A stretch of 64,000 nucleotides of DNA from Streptomyces flavochromogenes (GTDB lineage Bacteria; Actinomycetota; Actinomycetes; Streptomycetales; Streptomycetaceae), in NCBI RefSeq assembly GCF_000717595.1, contig NZ_JNZO01000001.1:372001-436000 (forward strand). Reading direction: 5' to 3'. Both the position numbers and the translations under genes were made by a program. Below, one piece after another: positions 25,185-33,596 of this stretch. Positions within the stretch are counted from its first letter, which is position 1, and each line of letters opens with the position of its first letter. The notes beneath the pieces were generated by a model. The model saw nothing but the letters and a program-made list of their open reading frames with translations, was not told the DNA's origin and ran no database searches.

Positions 25185-26735
25185 TCAGGACCAGGTCCGG
25201 CGCACGATGAAGGATGCCTGCCCGGCGAAGGTCCGTGTTCCGTCGGAGCCGTCGAGCCAGATGCCTCCGTCACGGTGGCGGAGGACGGAGCCGGGATAGT
25301 TGTGCGCGTGCAGGGTCACCGCCCCCGCGACCGACCCAGGGCGCGGACAGAAGGTCGCGTCTTCACGGAACAGATTGCTGCCGTCGTCGGCGCTCAGCCG
25401 CAGCCGGAGGTAGTAGTGGCGAAGGTACCGGCCGTCCGCGGCGCGGAAGGTGACGCACCGTGTGTCGGCCAGCCCCGCGATGACCGTGAAGGTGCCCCGG
25501 TCGCGGGTCTGCGCGCCGCTGGACGCGGAGACCCGACCGAGCGTCGCGTGGTCGCCGGTATGAGTGACGAACAGTCCGGGTTCGTCCACGGACTCCAGCG
25601 ACCGTGCGCCGAGCGGAACAGTGGCTGCGGCGGCGGACGGACTCACGGGGGACGGTTCGTCCGACGTCCTGGTGCCCGACGGGGCCGGCGAGGCGGTGCC
25701 GGCCGTGGGGGCGGCGATGACGGCGGGCACCCGAGGCGCCGGTTCGGGCCAGGTCGCATATACGGCGGTTCCGGCGATGAGCACCGCGCCGGTGGCGAGG
25801 CTCACCAGCGGGTGAGCGGTGATCGCCGCGAGTTTGCCGGTCAGCGCGACGGGCAGGCCACCTCCCCCCGTCGCGGTGCCGACAGCGAGGTGTGCCGCGG
25901 CCGGCCCGGCGGCGATCGCGGCGGTACCCGACAGCAGGCCCTTGGCGGCGAGCGCGGAGACCAGTCCGGCCGGCACGGCCAGTGTCGCGAGGCCGAGGGG
26001 GAGCATCTCGGCCGGAACCCGTTCCGCCGTCGGCGCCGTGCAGACCGGGCAGTCACGGGTGTGCCGCGCCAAGCGCTTGCGCCACACCGATGCGCGCGAG
26101 CCGTCCCAGCCGACGACGGCCTCGTCCAGTCGGGTACAGCGCGGGTCGGCCTCCAGCGCGGCGACGATCGTCCTGCACAGTTCCAGCTGCTCACGCATGC
26201 GTTGCAGGCGCACTCCGACGTGGGCGACCGTGAGCCCGGTCGCGGCGGCGATGTCGTCACGGCTCAGCGAACCGGCGCATTCCTGCCACCAGAGCGACAG
26301 CAGCACCCGATGATCCGGATCGAGCCATCGGCCGGCCTCGACGACGCGACGGCGCTCGTCGGCGACATGCAGCCGCAGGATCGCCGTGTCCACAGGCTCC
26401 GCGCCGGCGTCCGGTATCCGGTGCGCCTCGTCGATGACCGCGGTCCGTTCGGCGAAGGCGTGCTTCCGGTGCAGGTGGGTGTTGATCTGGCGGAGCGTGA
26501 TCGACACGAGCCAGGACCGGAAGCTCTCCGGGGCGCGCACGGCCGGCAGGTCGCGCACCACACGCAGCAGGGTCTCCTGGACGACGTCGTCGACGTCGGC
26601 ATGGCCGCTCAGCGCTCGCCCTACGATGTTGTAGACCAGCGGCAGGTACGCGGCGATCAGCTCCTCGCGCGCACCGTCGTCACCGGCCTGCGCCGCGACG
26701 ACCAGCCCCGCGTGGTCCACGTCGATGAGCCCCAT
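25185..26735 (-). CDS. Membrane-anchored ECF-type sigma factor fused to zinc motif and AbfB arabinose-binding domain
   Basis: A protein of 516 residues with four parts. Residues about 22-90 are sigma region 2 (YLPLVYNIVG, DVDDVVQET, RSWLVSI); about 130-190 are sigma region 4 (DHRVLLSLWWQE, DDIAAATGLTVAHVGVRLQRM). Residues 225-232 (HTRDCPVC) give the H-x3-C-x2-C motif of zinc anti-sigma domains. A hydrophobic region follows, with a clear membrane segment at about 309-329. A Pro/Ser/Thr linker leads to an AbfB (CBM42-like) trefoil at about 376-514 with RYLRHYYLRLRLS, LFREDATFCPRPG and HNYPGSVLRHRDG. The sigma part should be cytoplasmic and the AbfB part outside. It lies between two GH62 enzymes. 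The start has GGAGAGG before it; an ATG 39 codons upstream is possible. Confidence 0.88.
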   Translation of the reverse strand: MGLIDVDHAGLVVAAQAGDDGAREELIAAYLPLVYNIVGRALSGHADVDDVVQETLLRVVRDLPAVRAPESFRSWLVSITLRQINTHLHRKHAFAERTAVIDEAHRIPDAGAEPVDTAILRLHVADERRRVVEAGRWLDPDHRVLLSLWWQECAGSLSRDDIAAATGLTVAHVGVRLQRMREQLELCRTIVAALEADPRCTRLDEAVVGWDGSRASVWRKRLARHTRDCPVCTAPTAERVPAEMLPLGLATLAVPAGLVSALAAKGLLSGTAAIAAGPAAAHLAVGTATGGGGLPVALTGKLAAITAHPLVSLATGAVLIAGTAVYATWPEPAPRVPAVIAAPTAGTASPAPSGTRTSDEPSPVSPSAAAATVPLGARSLESVDEPGLFVTHTGDHATLGRVSASSGAQTRDRGTFTVIAGLADTRCVTFRAADGRYLRHYYLRLRLSADDGSNLFREDATFCPRPGSVAGAVTLHAHNYPGSVLRHRDGGIWLDGSDGTRTFAGQASFIVRRTWS

Positions 26736-26891
26736 TCCCACCCTCTCCAGGGAAGCGGTCCACCGGCGGACGGCGACCGGCCTCTGCGTCGGCAAAGAAT
26801 ACGACGTGAGACGGGGTCGGTCCGCCGGCGTCGCCCGGTGGGCGGCCGGCACAGGTGACGCGGGTCCGGACGCGGCCCTGGCCCGCGACCA

Positions 26892-26922
26892 TGGCGGGCC
26901 CGGGCGACGACCGGGCCCGCCA
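26892..26922. terminator. Hairpin terminator after the GH62 operon
   Basis: TGGCGGGCCCGG (26892-26903) pairs perfectly with 26911-26922 around a seven-base loop, starting five bases beyond the GH62 stop codon. It marks the 3' end of the nine-gene operon and separates it from the sigma-AbfB gene. Confidence 0.75.
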
Positions 26923-26927
26923 CGTGG

Positions 26928-28403
26928 TCAGCGCTGGAGCGTCAGCAGACCCGGGCGGTAGGCCCACTGGCCGTAGTCGCCGCCGGAGTTGGGATCACGA
27001 CCCTGGTAGAGGAACTGCAGGTTGCAGGGGTCGATCGTGAAGGTCTGGTCGGCGCCGGCGCGGATCAGCTCGCCGTGGCTGATGTCGTTGGTCCAGGTGG
27101 CGCCGCTGTTGGCCTTGCCGGCGAAGGGGTTGCTCTCGGTCGCGGCCTGCGGCGTCCACGAGCCGTTGAGGCTGGTTGCCGTGAACGAGCGGAAGTAGCG
27201 GTGCTCGCTCGCGCCCCGGGCCTCGACGATCATGAGGTACTGGTTCTGGTCCTTGACCTTGTAGACCTGGGGCGCCTCGAAGAGGTTCTTCTCCGTGTCG
27301 CTCATGACCGTCGTGTACGACGAGCCGAAGCTGCCCGGGAAGTTCCCGATCGGCATGCTGGCCCGGTAGATCTTGCCGTTGTCACCGGCGAAGAACAGGT
27401 ACATGTTCGTCCCGTCGCCGATGAGCGTCTGGTCGATGGGGCCCGTTCCCGACCCGGCGATGCTTCCGGAGAAGAGCTCCTGCTCCGCCGACCATCCGTT
27501 CGGGTTGGTGGGGTCGGTCGACGTCCGGTAGGAGAAGGCGGTCCTGCCCCACTGGTAGGCGAGCACCCAGATGTTCTTCGGCGCGAAGTAGAAGAGCGTG
27601 GGTGCGACGACGGAATTCGACATCTTGTTCTGGCCCGTCGTGGCCATCTGCGACCAGTCGGCGAACGGAGTGAAGTTCATCGAGCCCCAGCCCACTCCCG
27701 TCCCCGTGGTGCCGTGGGTCGTCGCGTAGACGAGGTGCTTGCCGTTGTGGGGGGCGACGGTGAAGTCCTTGAGCGAGGCCCATCCGGCCTTGGGCTGTGC
27801 CAGCGCGCCCGTCGACGACCAGCGGTACGTCGAGGGAAGGGCACAGGTGCCGGGGGTGCCGCCGCCCACCTTGACGAACTGCCACTGCTGGTTGGCGCCG
27901 CCCCAGTCGTCGTACTGGACGACGTTCGCGTTGTCGGCGGTGGAGGCGCCCTGGACTTCGAGGGCCTTGCCGCTGTGGCGCGCGACGAGCCTGACGTGGC
28001 CGTCCGCGCTGTCGGCCAGGCGCCACTGCTGGTTGGTGCCGTTCACGTCGGCCCACTGGACGATCGCGGCGCCATTGGCCGTGGAACTGTTCTGGACGTC
28101 CAGGACCTTGCCGGAGTGGCGGGACTTGACACGGTAGTAGCCGTCGCCTGAGGCGACGAACTGCCACTGCTGCTGGTTCTGGTCGTTCCTGGTCCACTGG
28201 GTGATGCGGGCGCCGTCACCGGTCGCCAGGTTGTAGACATCCAGGGCCTTGCCGCTGTTGCGGTTGACCAGCAGGTACCAGGCGTTGGTGTCGACGGTCG
28301 CGGCGGCGGCAGGCGGGGCGGTGAGGAGAGAGGCCCCGAGCAGCAGCGACGACAGGACCGCGAGGACGAGACTCAGGACCAGGGGTGGACGGCGAAATCT
28401 CAT
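26928..28403 (-). CDS. Secreted GH62 arabinofuranosidase with N-terminal ricin-type domain
   Basis: Extracellular enzyme of 491 residues that removes L-arabinose from arabinoxylan. A signal peptide (about 1-36) is followed by a beta-trefoil at about 40-178 with NQQQW, NQQW and NQQW repeats, and by the GH62 propeller at about 186-491. Catalytic positions match the chimera: Asp213 in LKDFT, Asp in [12 protein letters not shown], Glu in LFEAPQVY. The catalytic half is almost the same as that of the GH10-GH62 protein, while the trefoil is more like that of the GH74 protein, indicating domain shuffling inside this locus. The start lies in a TGATG overlap with the cupin gene, with AAGGAG nearby. 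Confidence 0.94.
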   Translation of the reverse strand: MRFRRPPLVLSLVLAVLSSLLLGASLLTAPPAAAATVDTNAWYLLVNRNSGKALDVYNLATGDGARITQWTRNDQNQQQWQFVASGDGYYRVKSRHSGKVLDVQNSSTANGAAIVQWADVNGTNQQWRLADSADGHVRLVARHSGKALEVQGASTADNANVVQYDDWGGANQQWQFVKVGGGTPGTCALPSTYRWSSTGALAQPKAGWASLKDFTVAPHNGKHLVYATTHGTTGTGVGWGSMNFTPFADWSQMATTGQNKMSNSVVAPTLFYFAPKNIWVLAYQWGRTAFSYRTSTDPTNPNGWSAEQELFSGSIAGSGTGPIDQTLIGDGTNMYLFFAGDNGKIYRASMPIGNFPGSFGSSYTTVMSDTEKNLFEAPQVYKVKDQNQYLMIVEARGASEHRYFRSFTATSLNGSWTPQAATESNPFAGKANSGATWTNDISHGELIRAGADQTFTIDPCNLQFLYQGRDPNSGGDYGQWAYRPGLLTLQR

Positions 28404-29149
28404 CAGGAGAGCTCCTTCGGTGGGTGGGGGTGAGATGACTTCGACGAACCGCGCGGCGGGCGCGTCGGGAGATCGGGGACGGAATAGGGACGGAGACGGC
28501 CGCACATGCCGAATACCGGGTCCTCCGGGCGCTCCAGCCGCGACACCTCGCCGTGATCGAGGTGGGAGAGGTCTCCGGCCTTCAGCCCTGCCAGTTGGCA
28601 TCCGGTCGCGAGGGTCGCCGCCAGCGGGCCGTCACGCCAGCGGAACCACCAGGCGTCGAGCAACTCGCTCTTCAGGCGGTGCGCCGCGCTGTGGAACTCC
28701 CGCAGCCCTCCTTCGCGGCGCAGGGTCAGGAATCCCTCCAGTGCCAGGTCACGGCGGCGGCGCGCCGCCGCGGCATGGTCGCCGGTCAGGACGGCCGCCG
28801 CCCGGTAGGCGTCGGGATCGGCGAGCACGGGCGCGGGGAAGGTGAAGACGGCGTCGCCGGCCTCGGGGAGGCCGCTGTTCTGCATGAGGACCACGAGACG
28901 CAGGCCGCCGGCATTGACGAGGCGGTGGATTGTTCCGGGGGTGAACCGGACGACGTCGCCGGGGCGCAGCGGGGTGTCGGCGAAACCGGAGGTGGTGAGG
29001 GTCTGGACGCTGCCCTCGCCGCCGATGACCACGTACGCCTCTGAGCAGACGAGGTGCATGTGCGGGGTACCGCCGCACAGCCCGTCGGCGGCCTCCCAGT
29101 CGTACACGGTCAGCCCGGAGATCCCCACCCCGCCGGGAAGCGGGGTCAC
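28403..29149 (-). CDS. Cupin-domain protein
   Basis: Presumably cytosolic protein of 248 residues. A cupin core occupies about residues 25-105: [18 protein letters not shown] is the first cupin motif (two His and a Glu as metal ligands) and [19 protein letters not shown] the second, with its His. The C-terminal half is helical and unrecognised. GTG 29149 overlaps the stop of the DUF6807 gene (GTGA), and the stop overlaps the GH62 start. Cupins in sugar operons are often isomerases or sensors; here no reaction can be assigned. Confidence 0.8.
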   Translation of the reverse strand: MTPLPGGVGISGLTVYDWEAADGLCGGTPHMHLVCSEAYVVIGGEGSVQTLTTSGFADTPLRPGDVVRFTPGTIHRLVNAGGLRLVVLMQNSGLPEAGDAVFTFPAPVLADPDAYRAAAVLTGDHAAAARRRRDLALEGFLTLRREGGLREFHSAAHRLKSELLDAWWFRWRDGPLAATLATGCQLAGLKAGDLSHLDHGEVSRLERPEDPVFGMCGRLRPYSVPDLPTRPPRGSSKSSHPHPPKELS

Positions 29150-30060
29150 CACGGGTGTTCCTCGACGTGGCGGGACAGGCGTGAGGGGGTCCACGCGCCG
29201 TCGGCCACGACGATCCTGTAGCGGCGCGACAGGGTGTCGCCCGGGGCCAGCGGCAGTTCCCTGTCGAACGCCAGGGACGGGTTGACGGCGGGGAAGGGCT
29301 CACTGCGGACGAACCAGTGGCAGGGGGCGTCCGGATCGTCCAGGAACAGCAGCGTGGAGGAGCGGTCGACCTCGTCGTGCGTGCCGACGAAGGCCAGCCA
29401 GTCGCCCTGCTCGCCCATGCCGGGGCCGATCACCCCGCCGCCGGTGAAGTCGCGCGGGCCGCGCCAGAAGAGGCCCGAGTATCCGGCCAGGTCTCTGCCC
29501 TGTGTGCCGGGGCTGCCGAACATCAGGGCGGTGCTGAGGACGTTGGTCAGCGAGGTGGTGATCTCCAGGGTCCAGGAGTCGGCCTCGACGTCGCGCGCGG
29601 TCAGCGTGCGGCGCTCGTCGATCCAGTGCTGCCCCGCCATCGTGTGCCAGGCGAGGTGTTCGGTGACGACGGCGCGGCCGGGGCTCTCTTCGGCGGCCAG
29701 GGAGAGGCTGCGCATCGTGCCGAGGTTCGGCAGGTCGACGTAGCCCTGCCCACGCAGGTAGGTGCCGCCGCCCCAGAAGTTCTGTCCCGACACCCATGAG
29801 GCCGTGAACTGGACGCCCTTGTGCCAGCGGTGGTCGTGCGGGCGGTACGCGGTGACCACGTCGCCGGCGAGGGTGCGCACCGGATGAAGGTAGGGCTTCG
29901 GCGCCTCGAAGGGGTCCATGACCGGCCGGTGCACGTACCGGAAGAGGTCGGTGCCGCGTGCACGGACGGTCAGCGCGTCCTCGCGCTCCAGGAGCTCGAA
30001 GCGCTCCAGGAGCTCGAAGTGCTCCGGGAGTTCGACGTGCTCGGGGAATTCGGACGTCAT
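29146..30060 (-). CDS. DUF6807 (PmoA-like) protein
   Basis: A protein of 304 residues of the family called PmoA/DUF6807, a name inherited from a doubtful link with methane oxygenase. Typical segments are RPVMDPFEAPKPYLHPVRTL, YRPHDHRWHKGVQF and FWGGGTY; the His-rich stretch (HDHRWH) suggests a sugar- or metal-binding site, and the fold of relatives resembles aldose epimerases. No signal peptide is present. The first 27 residues are odd, an expanded run of ELPEHFELLERFELLERED-like units encoded by short direct DNA repeats. Both ends overlap neighbours by ATGA or GTGA. Confidence 0.82.
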   Translation of the reverse strand: MTSEFPEHVELPEHFELLERFELLEREDALTVRARGTDLFRYVHRPVMDPFEAPKPYLHPVRTLAGDVVTAYRPHDHRWHKGVQFTASWVSGQNFWGGGTYLRGQGYVDLPNLGTMRSLSLAAEESPGRAVVTEHLAWHTMAGQHWIDERRTLTARDVEADSWTLEITTSLTNVLSTALMFGSPGTQGRDLAGYSGLFWRGPRDFTGGGVIGPGMGEQGDWLAFVGTHDEVDRSSTLLFLDDPDAPCHWFVRSEPFPAVNPSLAFDRELPLAPGDTLSRRYRIVVADGAWTPSRLSRHVEEHPW

Positions 30061-31103
30061 CGGAACACCTCCGGGTGTCCCCCGTCGAGCGATCCGTAAA
30101 ACGGGTCGGTCGCGTCGATCTCTCCGCGCCGGACCGGCAGACCGGTGATCGCTGCCTTGTACAGGGCGGTGACCAGTTCCATGGTGGGTCGGCCGAGGCC
30201 GGGCCGGATCCCGGCCTCGTAGCCGTCCAGGAACTCCGCGAGCTGAGCGGTGTGCGAGCTGGGCAGGTCGTCCGGCGGCTCCCACTTCGCGTGGGGCGAC
30301 CTGGCGGTGAACGTCCAGTCCGCGTTGGAGTAGCCGTACAGGTGCCGCAGCTCGACCGTGGCACCTGTGAGGTCGAACCGCAGGTAGCTCTCCTCGCGTG
30401 GCGAGAGGACGCTGTTGACGACCGTCGCGAGGGCTCCGTTCTCGAACCGGACCAGAGCCGTGGACACGTCCTCGGTCTGCACGTCGCGTGCGAGGCGGCC
30501 GGCCATCGCGCGTACCTCGGCCCATGGGCCGAGCACCGCGAGCATCAGGTCCATCTGGTGGATGCCGTGGCCGAGCGTCGGGCCGCCGCCCTCGCTCCGC
30601 CAGGTGCCGCGCCAGGGCACGTCGTAGTAGGCGTCGTCGCGGTACCACGCCGTGACGCACTGCGCGACCAGCGGACGGCCCAGGGTCCCGGCCGCGATCC
30701 GGTCGCGCAGGTACCGGGCGCCCGAGCCGTACCTGTGCTGGAACACGGCGCCCGCGGCGGCGGTGCCCTCGGCCGCGTGGATCCGGTCGAGCTCGGCCAG
30801 CGAAAGGGCCACCGGCTTCTCGCACCACACCCACGCCCCGGACTCCAGGCAGACCACGGTCTGTTCGGCGTGCAGGTACGGCGGCGTGCACAGGTGCACG
30901 AGGTCCGGCCACTGCTCGTCGAGCATCGTGCGCAGGTCGGTGTAGACGGCGGGAATGCCGTGCTCGGCCGCGAAGGCCTCGGCGCGTGCGGCGTCCACGT
31001 CGACGGCGGCCACGATCTCGGCGCGGTGTGCCTGCGCCCGGAGGGCGGGTACGTGGCAGATGCCCGCGATCCCGCCCGTTCCGACGATCGCCGTCCTGAT
31101 CAT
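30057..31103 (-). CDS. Gfo/Idh/MocA-family NAD(P)-dependent oxidoreductase
   Basis: Cytosolic dehydrogenase of 348 residues. The N-terminal Rossmann motif is VGTGGIAGICHVPAL; CEKPVALSLAEL is the conserved Lys-Pro motif around residue 94; and GGPTLGHGIHQMDLM holds the catalytic His of the C-terminal domain. Members oxidise or epimerise sugars and sugar acids. It is coupled at both ends, starting in the ATGA overlap with the GH10 xylanase stop and running into DUF6807. A role in turning an unusual side-chain sugar or uronate released from xylan into a usable one is plausible but unproven. Confidence 0.88.
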   Translation of the reverse strand: MIRTAIVGTGGIAGICHVPALRAQAHRAEIVAAVDVDAARAEAFAAEHGIPAVYTDLRTMLDEQWPDLVHLCTPPYLHAEQTVVCLESGAWVWCEKPVALSLAELDRIHAAEGTAAAGAVFQHRYGSGARYLRDRIAAGTLGRPLVAQCVTAWYRDDAYYDVPWRGTWRSEGGGPTLGHGIHQMDLMLAVLGPWAEVRAMAGRLARDVQTEDVSTALVRFENGALATVVNSVLSPREESYLRFDLTGATVELRHLYGYSNADWTFTARSPHAKWEPPDDLPSSHTAQLAEFLDGYEAGIRPGLGRPTMELVTALYKAAITGLPVRRGEIDATDPFYGSLDGGHPEVFR

Positions 31104-32140
31104 CCGCCCAGCACCTTCCTGATCGCGTGGTAGGCGGGCTTGGGCGCCAGATTCTCGTCGTAGGGCAGCGCGGCGCCCTCACCGGGGAAGACGGAGGGGA
31201 TCCACGAGTACTTGTCGGTGTAGTCCCAGATGGTGACCCCGACGCACTTCCTGACCTTGAGGCAGGCCTCGACGTAGTCGGCGTACCAGGTGGCCTGGGT
31301 GGCGAGCTTTTCCGGGGTCGCGGGGAGGTTCATCCGGATGTCGAGCTCGGTGACCGCGACCTCGACGCCGAGGTCGGCGAAGCGCTGCATGTTCTGCTTG
31401 ACGTCGGCGGGGAAGCCGTACTGGAGTGCCAGGTGCCCCTGGATGCCGAAGCCCTCCACCGGGACGCCGTCGGCCTTCAGCTGCTTGATCAGGTGGTAGT
31501 AGGCGTCGCTCTTGGGGCCGATCCCGTCGACGTTGTAGTCGTTGAGGTACAGCTTGGCGTGCGGGTCGACCTCGTGGGCCCAGCGCAGGGCGTCGGCGAT
31601 GTAGCCGGGGCCGAGCGTCTTGTAGAAGACCGACTCGCGGTAGGTACCGTCCTCGTTGAAGGCCTCGTTGACGACGTCCCAGTGGATGACCTTGCCCTTG
31701 TAGTGCCGGGCCACCTTCTGGATGTGGTTCTTGAGGACGGGGCGCAGCTCTTCGGCGGTCCAGCTGCGCTCGGTGAGCCAGGCGGGGAGCTGGCTGTGCC
31801 AGACGAGGGTGTGGCCGCGGACCTTCTGGTGGTGGGCCTTGGCGAAGGCCACGACCTCGTCGCCGGCGGTGAAGTCGAAGACGCCGGGCTCGGGTTCGGT
31901 GGCGTACCACTTCATGGCGTTGCCAGGGGTGGTCTGCCCGAACTCGCTGCCGAGGAGCTTCAGATAGGCGGCGTCGGTGAACTCGGGGTTGTCGGTGGCC
32001 GAGCCGAAGTACTTGTGGTGCTTCCTGGCCAGTTCGCCGAGCGTCCTGGGACGCGGCTCGGCGCTCGCGGGCGCGGCGGCGAGGCCGGCCGCGAGGCAGA
32101 CGGCGGCGGACAGGGCGATGAGGTGCCGGGACATGGACAT
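31100..32140 (-). CDS. Secreted GH10 endo-xylanase (single domain)
   Basis: A xylanase of 346 residues with a signal peptide cleaved near ASA-EP (residues 26-28). The GH10 barrel has acid/base Glu159 (HWDVVNEAF) and nucleophile Glu265 (VTELDI). There is no CBM. It belongs to a different GH10 branch from the two CBM13-bearing xylanases: the N-terminal KHHKYFGSATDNPEF and GNAMKWYATEPEPG segments resemble fungal-type and cellulose/xylan dual enzymes. It is embedded between the GH30 gene (29 bases upstream) and the cytosolic oxidoreductase, to which it is coupled by ATGA. A good ribosome site (GAGGAG) precedes the ATG. Confidence 0.93.
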   Translation of the reverse strand: MSMSRHLIALSAAVCLAAGLAAAPASAEPRPRTLGELARKHHKYFGSATDNPEFTDAAYLKLLGSEFGQTTPGNAMKWYATEPEPGVFDFTAGDEVVAFAKAHHQKVRGHTLVWHSQLPAWLTERSWTAEELRPVLKNHIQKVARHYKGKVIHWDVVNEAFNEDGTYRESVFYKTLGPGYIADALRWAHEVDPHAKLYLNDYNVDGIGPKSDAYYHLIKQLKADGVPVEGFGIQGHLALQYGFPADVKQNMQRFADLGVEVAVTELDIRMNLPATPEKLATQATWYADYVEACLKVRKCVGVTIWDYTDKYSWIPSVFPGEGAALPYDENLAPKPAYHAIRKVLGG

Positions 32141-32169
32141 GGATGACTCCTCGGAGGGGGTCCGTCGTT

Positions 32170-33561
32170 TCAGTCGAGGACGATCGTGGTCAGCGCGCGC
32201 GGGGCGAGCGTGGCCGTGAGGGTCGTACCGTGCGCGGAGGCGACGTCGGCCGGGGTGATCGAGCGGGTCTCGTCGGTGACGTAGCCCTCGGGGTGCCGGT
32301 CGTGGCCGCCGCGGAGGGCGAACTCGGCGGACTTCTCGGTGGTCGCGGTGTTGAGGATCTCGATCACGCGGCTGCCGTCGGTGTTGCGGAAGGCCGTGAC
32401 ACTCAGGGCCGGGTCGGCGTCCGTGACCGGCACGCGGACGGCGTCGGGGCGGATGAACCGGCTGAAGGCGGCCAGTGCCCAGTACCGCTTGGACACCCGG
32501 TAGTCGTCACCGGGGTCGGCGAGCTGGATGAGTCCCCGGGTCGCGTTGAGGGACGCGCCGGTCCAGTAGACGTAGGCGTTGGCGTTGCCGACGGTCAAGG
32601 TGTTCTGGATGTCGGCGGCGACGGTGAGGCCGTCGTAACCGCTGCCGTCGTCCCAGTTCTCGTTCCAGGTGGTGCCGTCCGGTGACCACTCCGACATCCA
32701 GACCCGCTTGTCGGTCGGCTGCGGGACCGTGGTCGGACCGCTGTAGCGGTGGCCGGTGACGGTCCGCACGGCCTTGTCGGCCTCGGGGTCCGCCTCGATG
32801 GCCTCGGTGTAGGCGACCTGCCGGCCCCAGCCCGCTGCGTCGCAGCAGACGACGCCGGTCTTCAGTCCGGACGCGCGAACGGTCGGCCCGAGCACCTTGA
32901 GGAAGTCGACGGCCTGCTGCGGGGTGAACCGCATCGAGGCGTAGGTCGCCGTCCAGTCGGGTTCGTTGGTGAACCCCAGGTCGGTGATCGGGATGCCTTC
33001 CCGCTGGTAGAACTTCGCGTACTGGACGAGGTAGTTCGCGTAGGCCTGACGCCATTCGGGCAGGAGCTCGCCGCCGTCGTTCTCGCTGCCGTTGGTCTTC
33101 ATGAAGGCCGGCGCGCTCCAGGCGTCGGCGAAGAACCGCTTGACGCCGTACGCCTTGGCCTCCTTGGCGAGCCAGACTTGGCCACCGTCCCAGCCGTCCC
33201 AGACGTACTTCGGCGGGGCGCCGGGCCCGCCGGGATCGGACGGCAGGATCGTCGGCATGTGGTCGTAGACCCGGTCGGTCGACGACCCGATACCCAGGCG
33301 CAGGATCGACAGGCCCGCGCCCTTCTCCTTGCCGAGCAGCAGGTCGAGCACCTCGCGCCGCTTGGCAGGGCTGAGTCCGCGCGTGCCGTGCAGCAGGTCG
33401 GCCCGTTGGAAGGCCATGGAGAAGCCGAATCCGTCGATGGGCTGGAGTTCGGCCCGGAAGTCGATAGCGGGGCGGGGGGCGGGTGGCGCGGGGTCAGCGG
33501 CGGCAACGTGAGTTGTTAGCGCTAACAATATGACTGCGGTCAGCGCGGTCAGGCGTTTCAC
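32170..33561 (-). CDS. Secreted GH30 glycoside hydrolase
   Basis: Extracellular enzyme of 463 residues. After a signal peptide (about 1-22) comes PIDGFGFSMA, the usual start of the GH30 barrel plus side beta-domain. Acid/base Glu200 lies in GFTNEPDW and nucleophile Glu291 in VWMSEWSP. The beta-domain closes with ALTTIVLD. Context points to a xylan-cleaving activity (glucuronoxylanase or xylobiohydrolase-like), but a beta-1,6-galactanase or glucanase cannot be excluded, since the subfamily cannot be set by eye. The GTG start has GAGGAG upstream; the codons of the signal peptide contain a perfect LacI-type operator. Confidence 0.88.
   Translation of the reverse strand: MKRLTALTAVILLALTTHVAAADPAPPAPRPAIDFRAELQPIDGFGFSMAFQRADLLHGTRGLSPAKRREVLDLLLGKEKGAGLSILRLGIGSSTDRVYDHMPTILPSDPGGPGAPPKYVWDGWDGGQVWLAKEAKAYGVKRFFADAWSAPAFMKTNGSENDGGELLPEWRQAYANYLVQYAKFYQREGIPITDLGFTNEPDWTATYASMRFTPQQAVDFLKVLGPTVRASGLKTGVVCCDAAGWGRQVAYTEAIEADPEADKAVRTVTGHRYSGPTTVPQPTDKRVWMSEWSPDGTTWNENWDDGSGYDGLTVAADIQNTLTVGNANAYVYWTGASLNATRGLIQLADPGDDYRVSKRYWALAAFSRFIRPDAVRVPVTDADPALSVTAFRNTDGSRVIEILNTATTEKSAEFALRGGHDRHPEGYVTDETRSITPADVASAHGTTLTATLAPRALTTIVLD
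33513..33528. promoter_or_regulatory. Perfect LacI-type operator inside the GH30 coding start
   Basis: TTGTTAGCGCTAACAA is a perfect 16-base palindrome 33-48 bases downstream of the GH30 GTG. It is the best match in the window to the arabinose-locus operators at 47612, 49049, 59338 and 59438. Bound repressor here would act as a roadblock to transcription of the last six genes of the operon. Confidence 0.75.
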
Positions 33562-33596
33562 GGGGTCTCCTCGGAGTGGAGGGCACGCGGGACGGG

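Noticed and set aside
25063..25299. Small plus-strand frame upstream of the GH10-GH62 gene
   Set aside because: It runs antisense into the AbfB coding region, has no ribosome site and no recognisable sequence.
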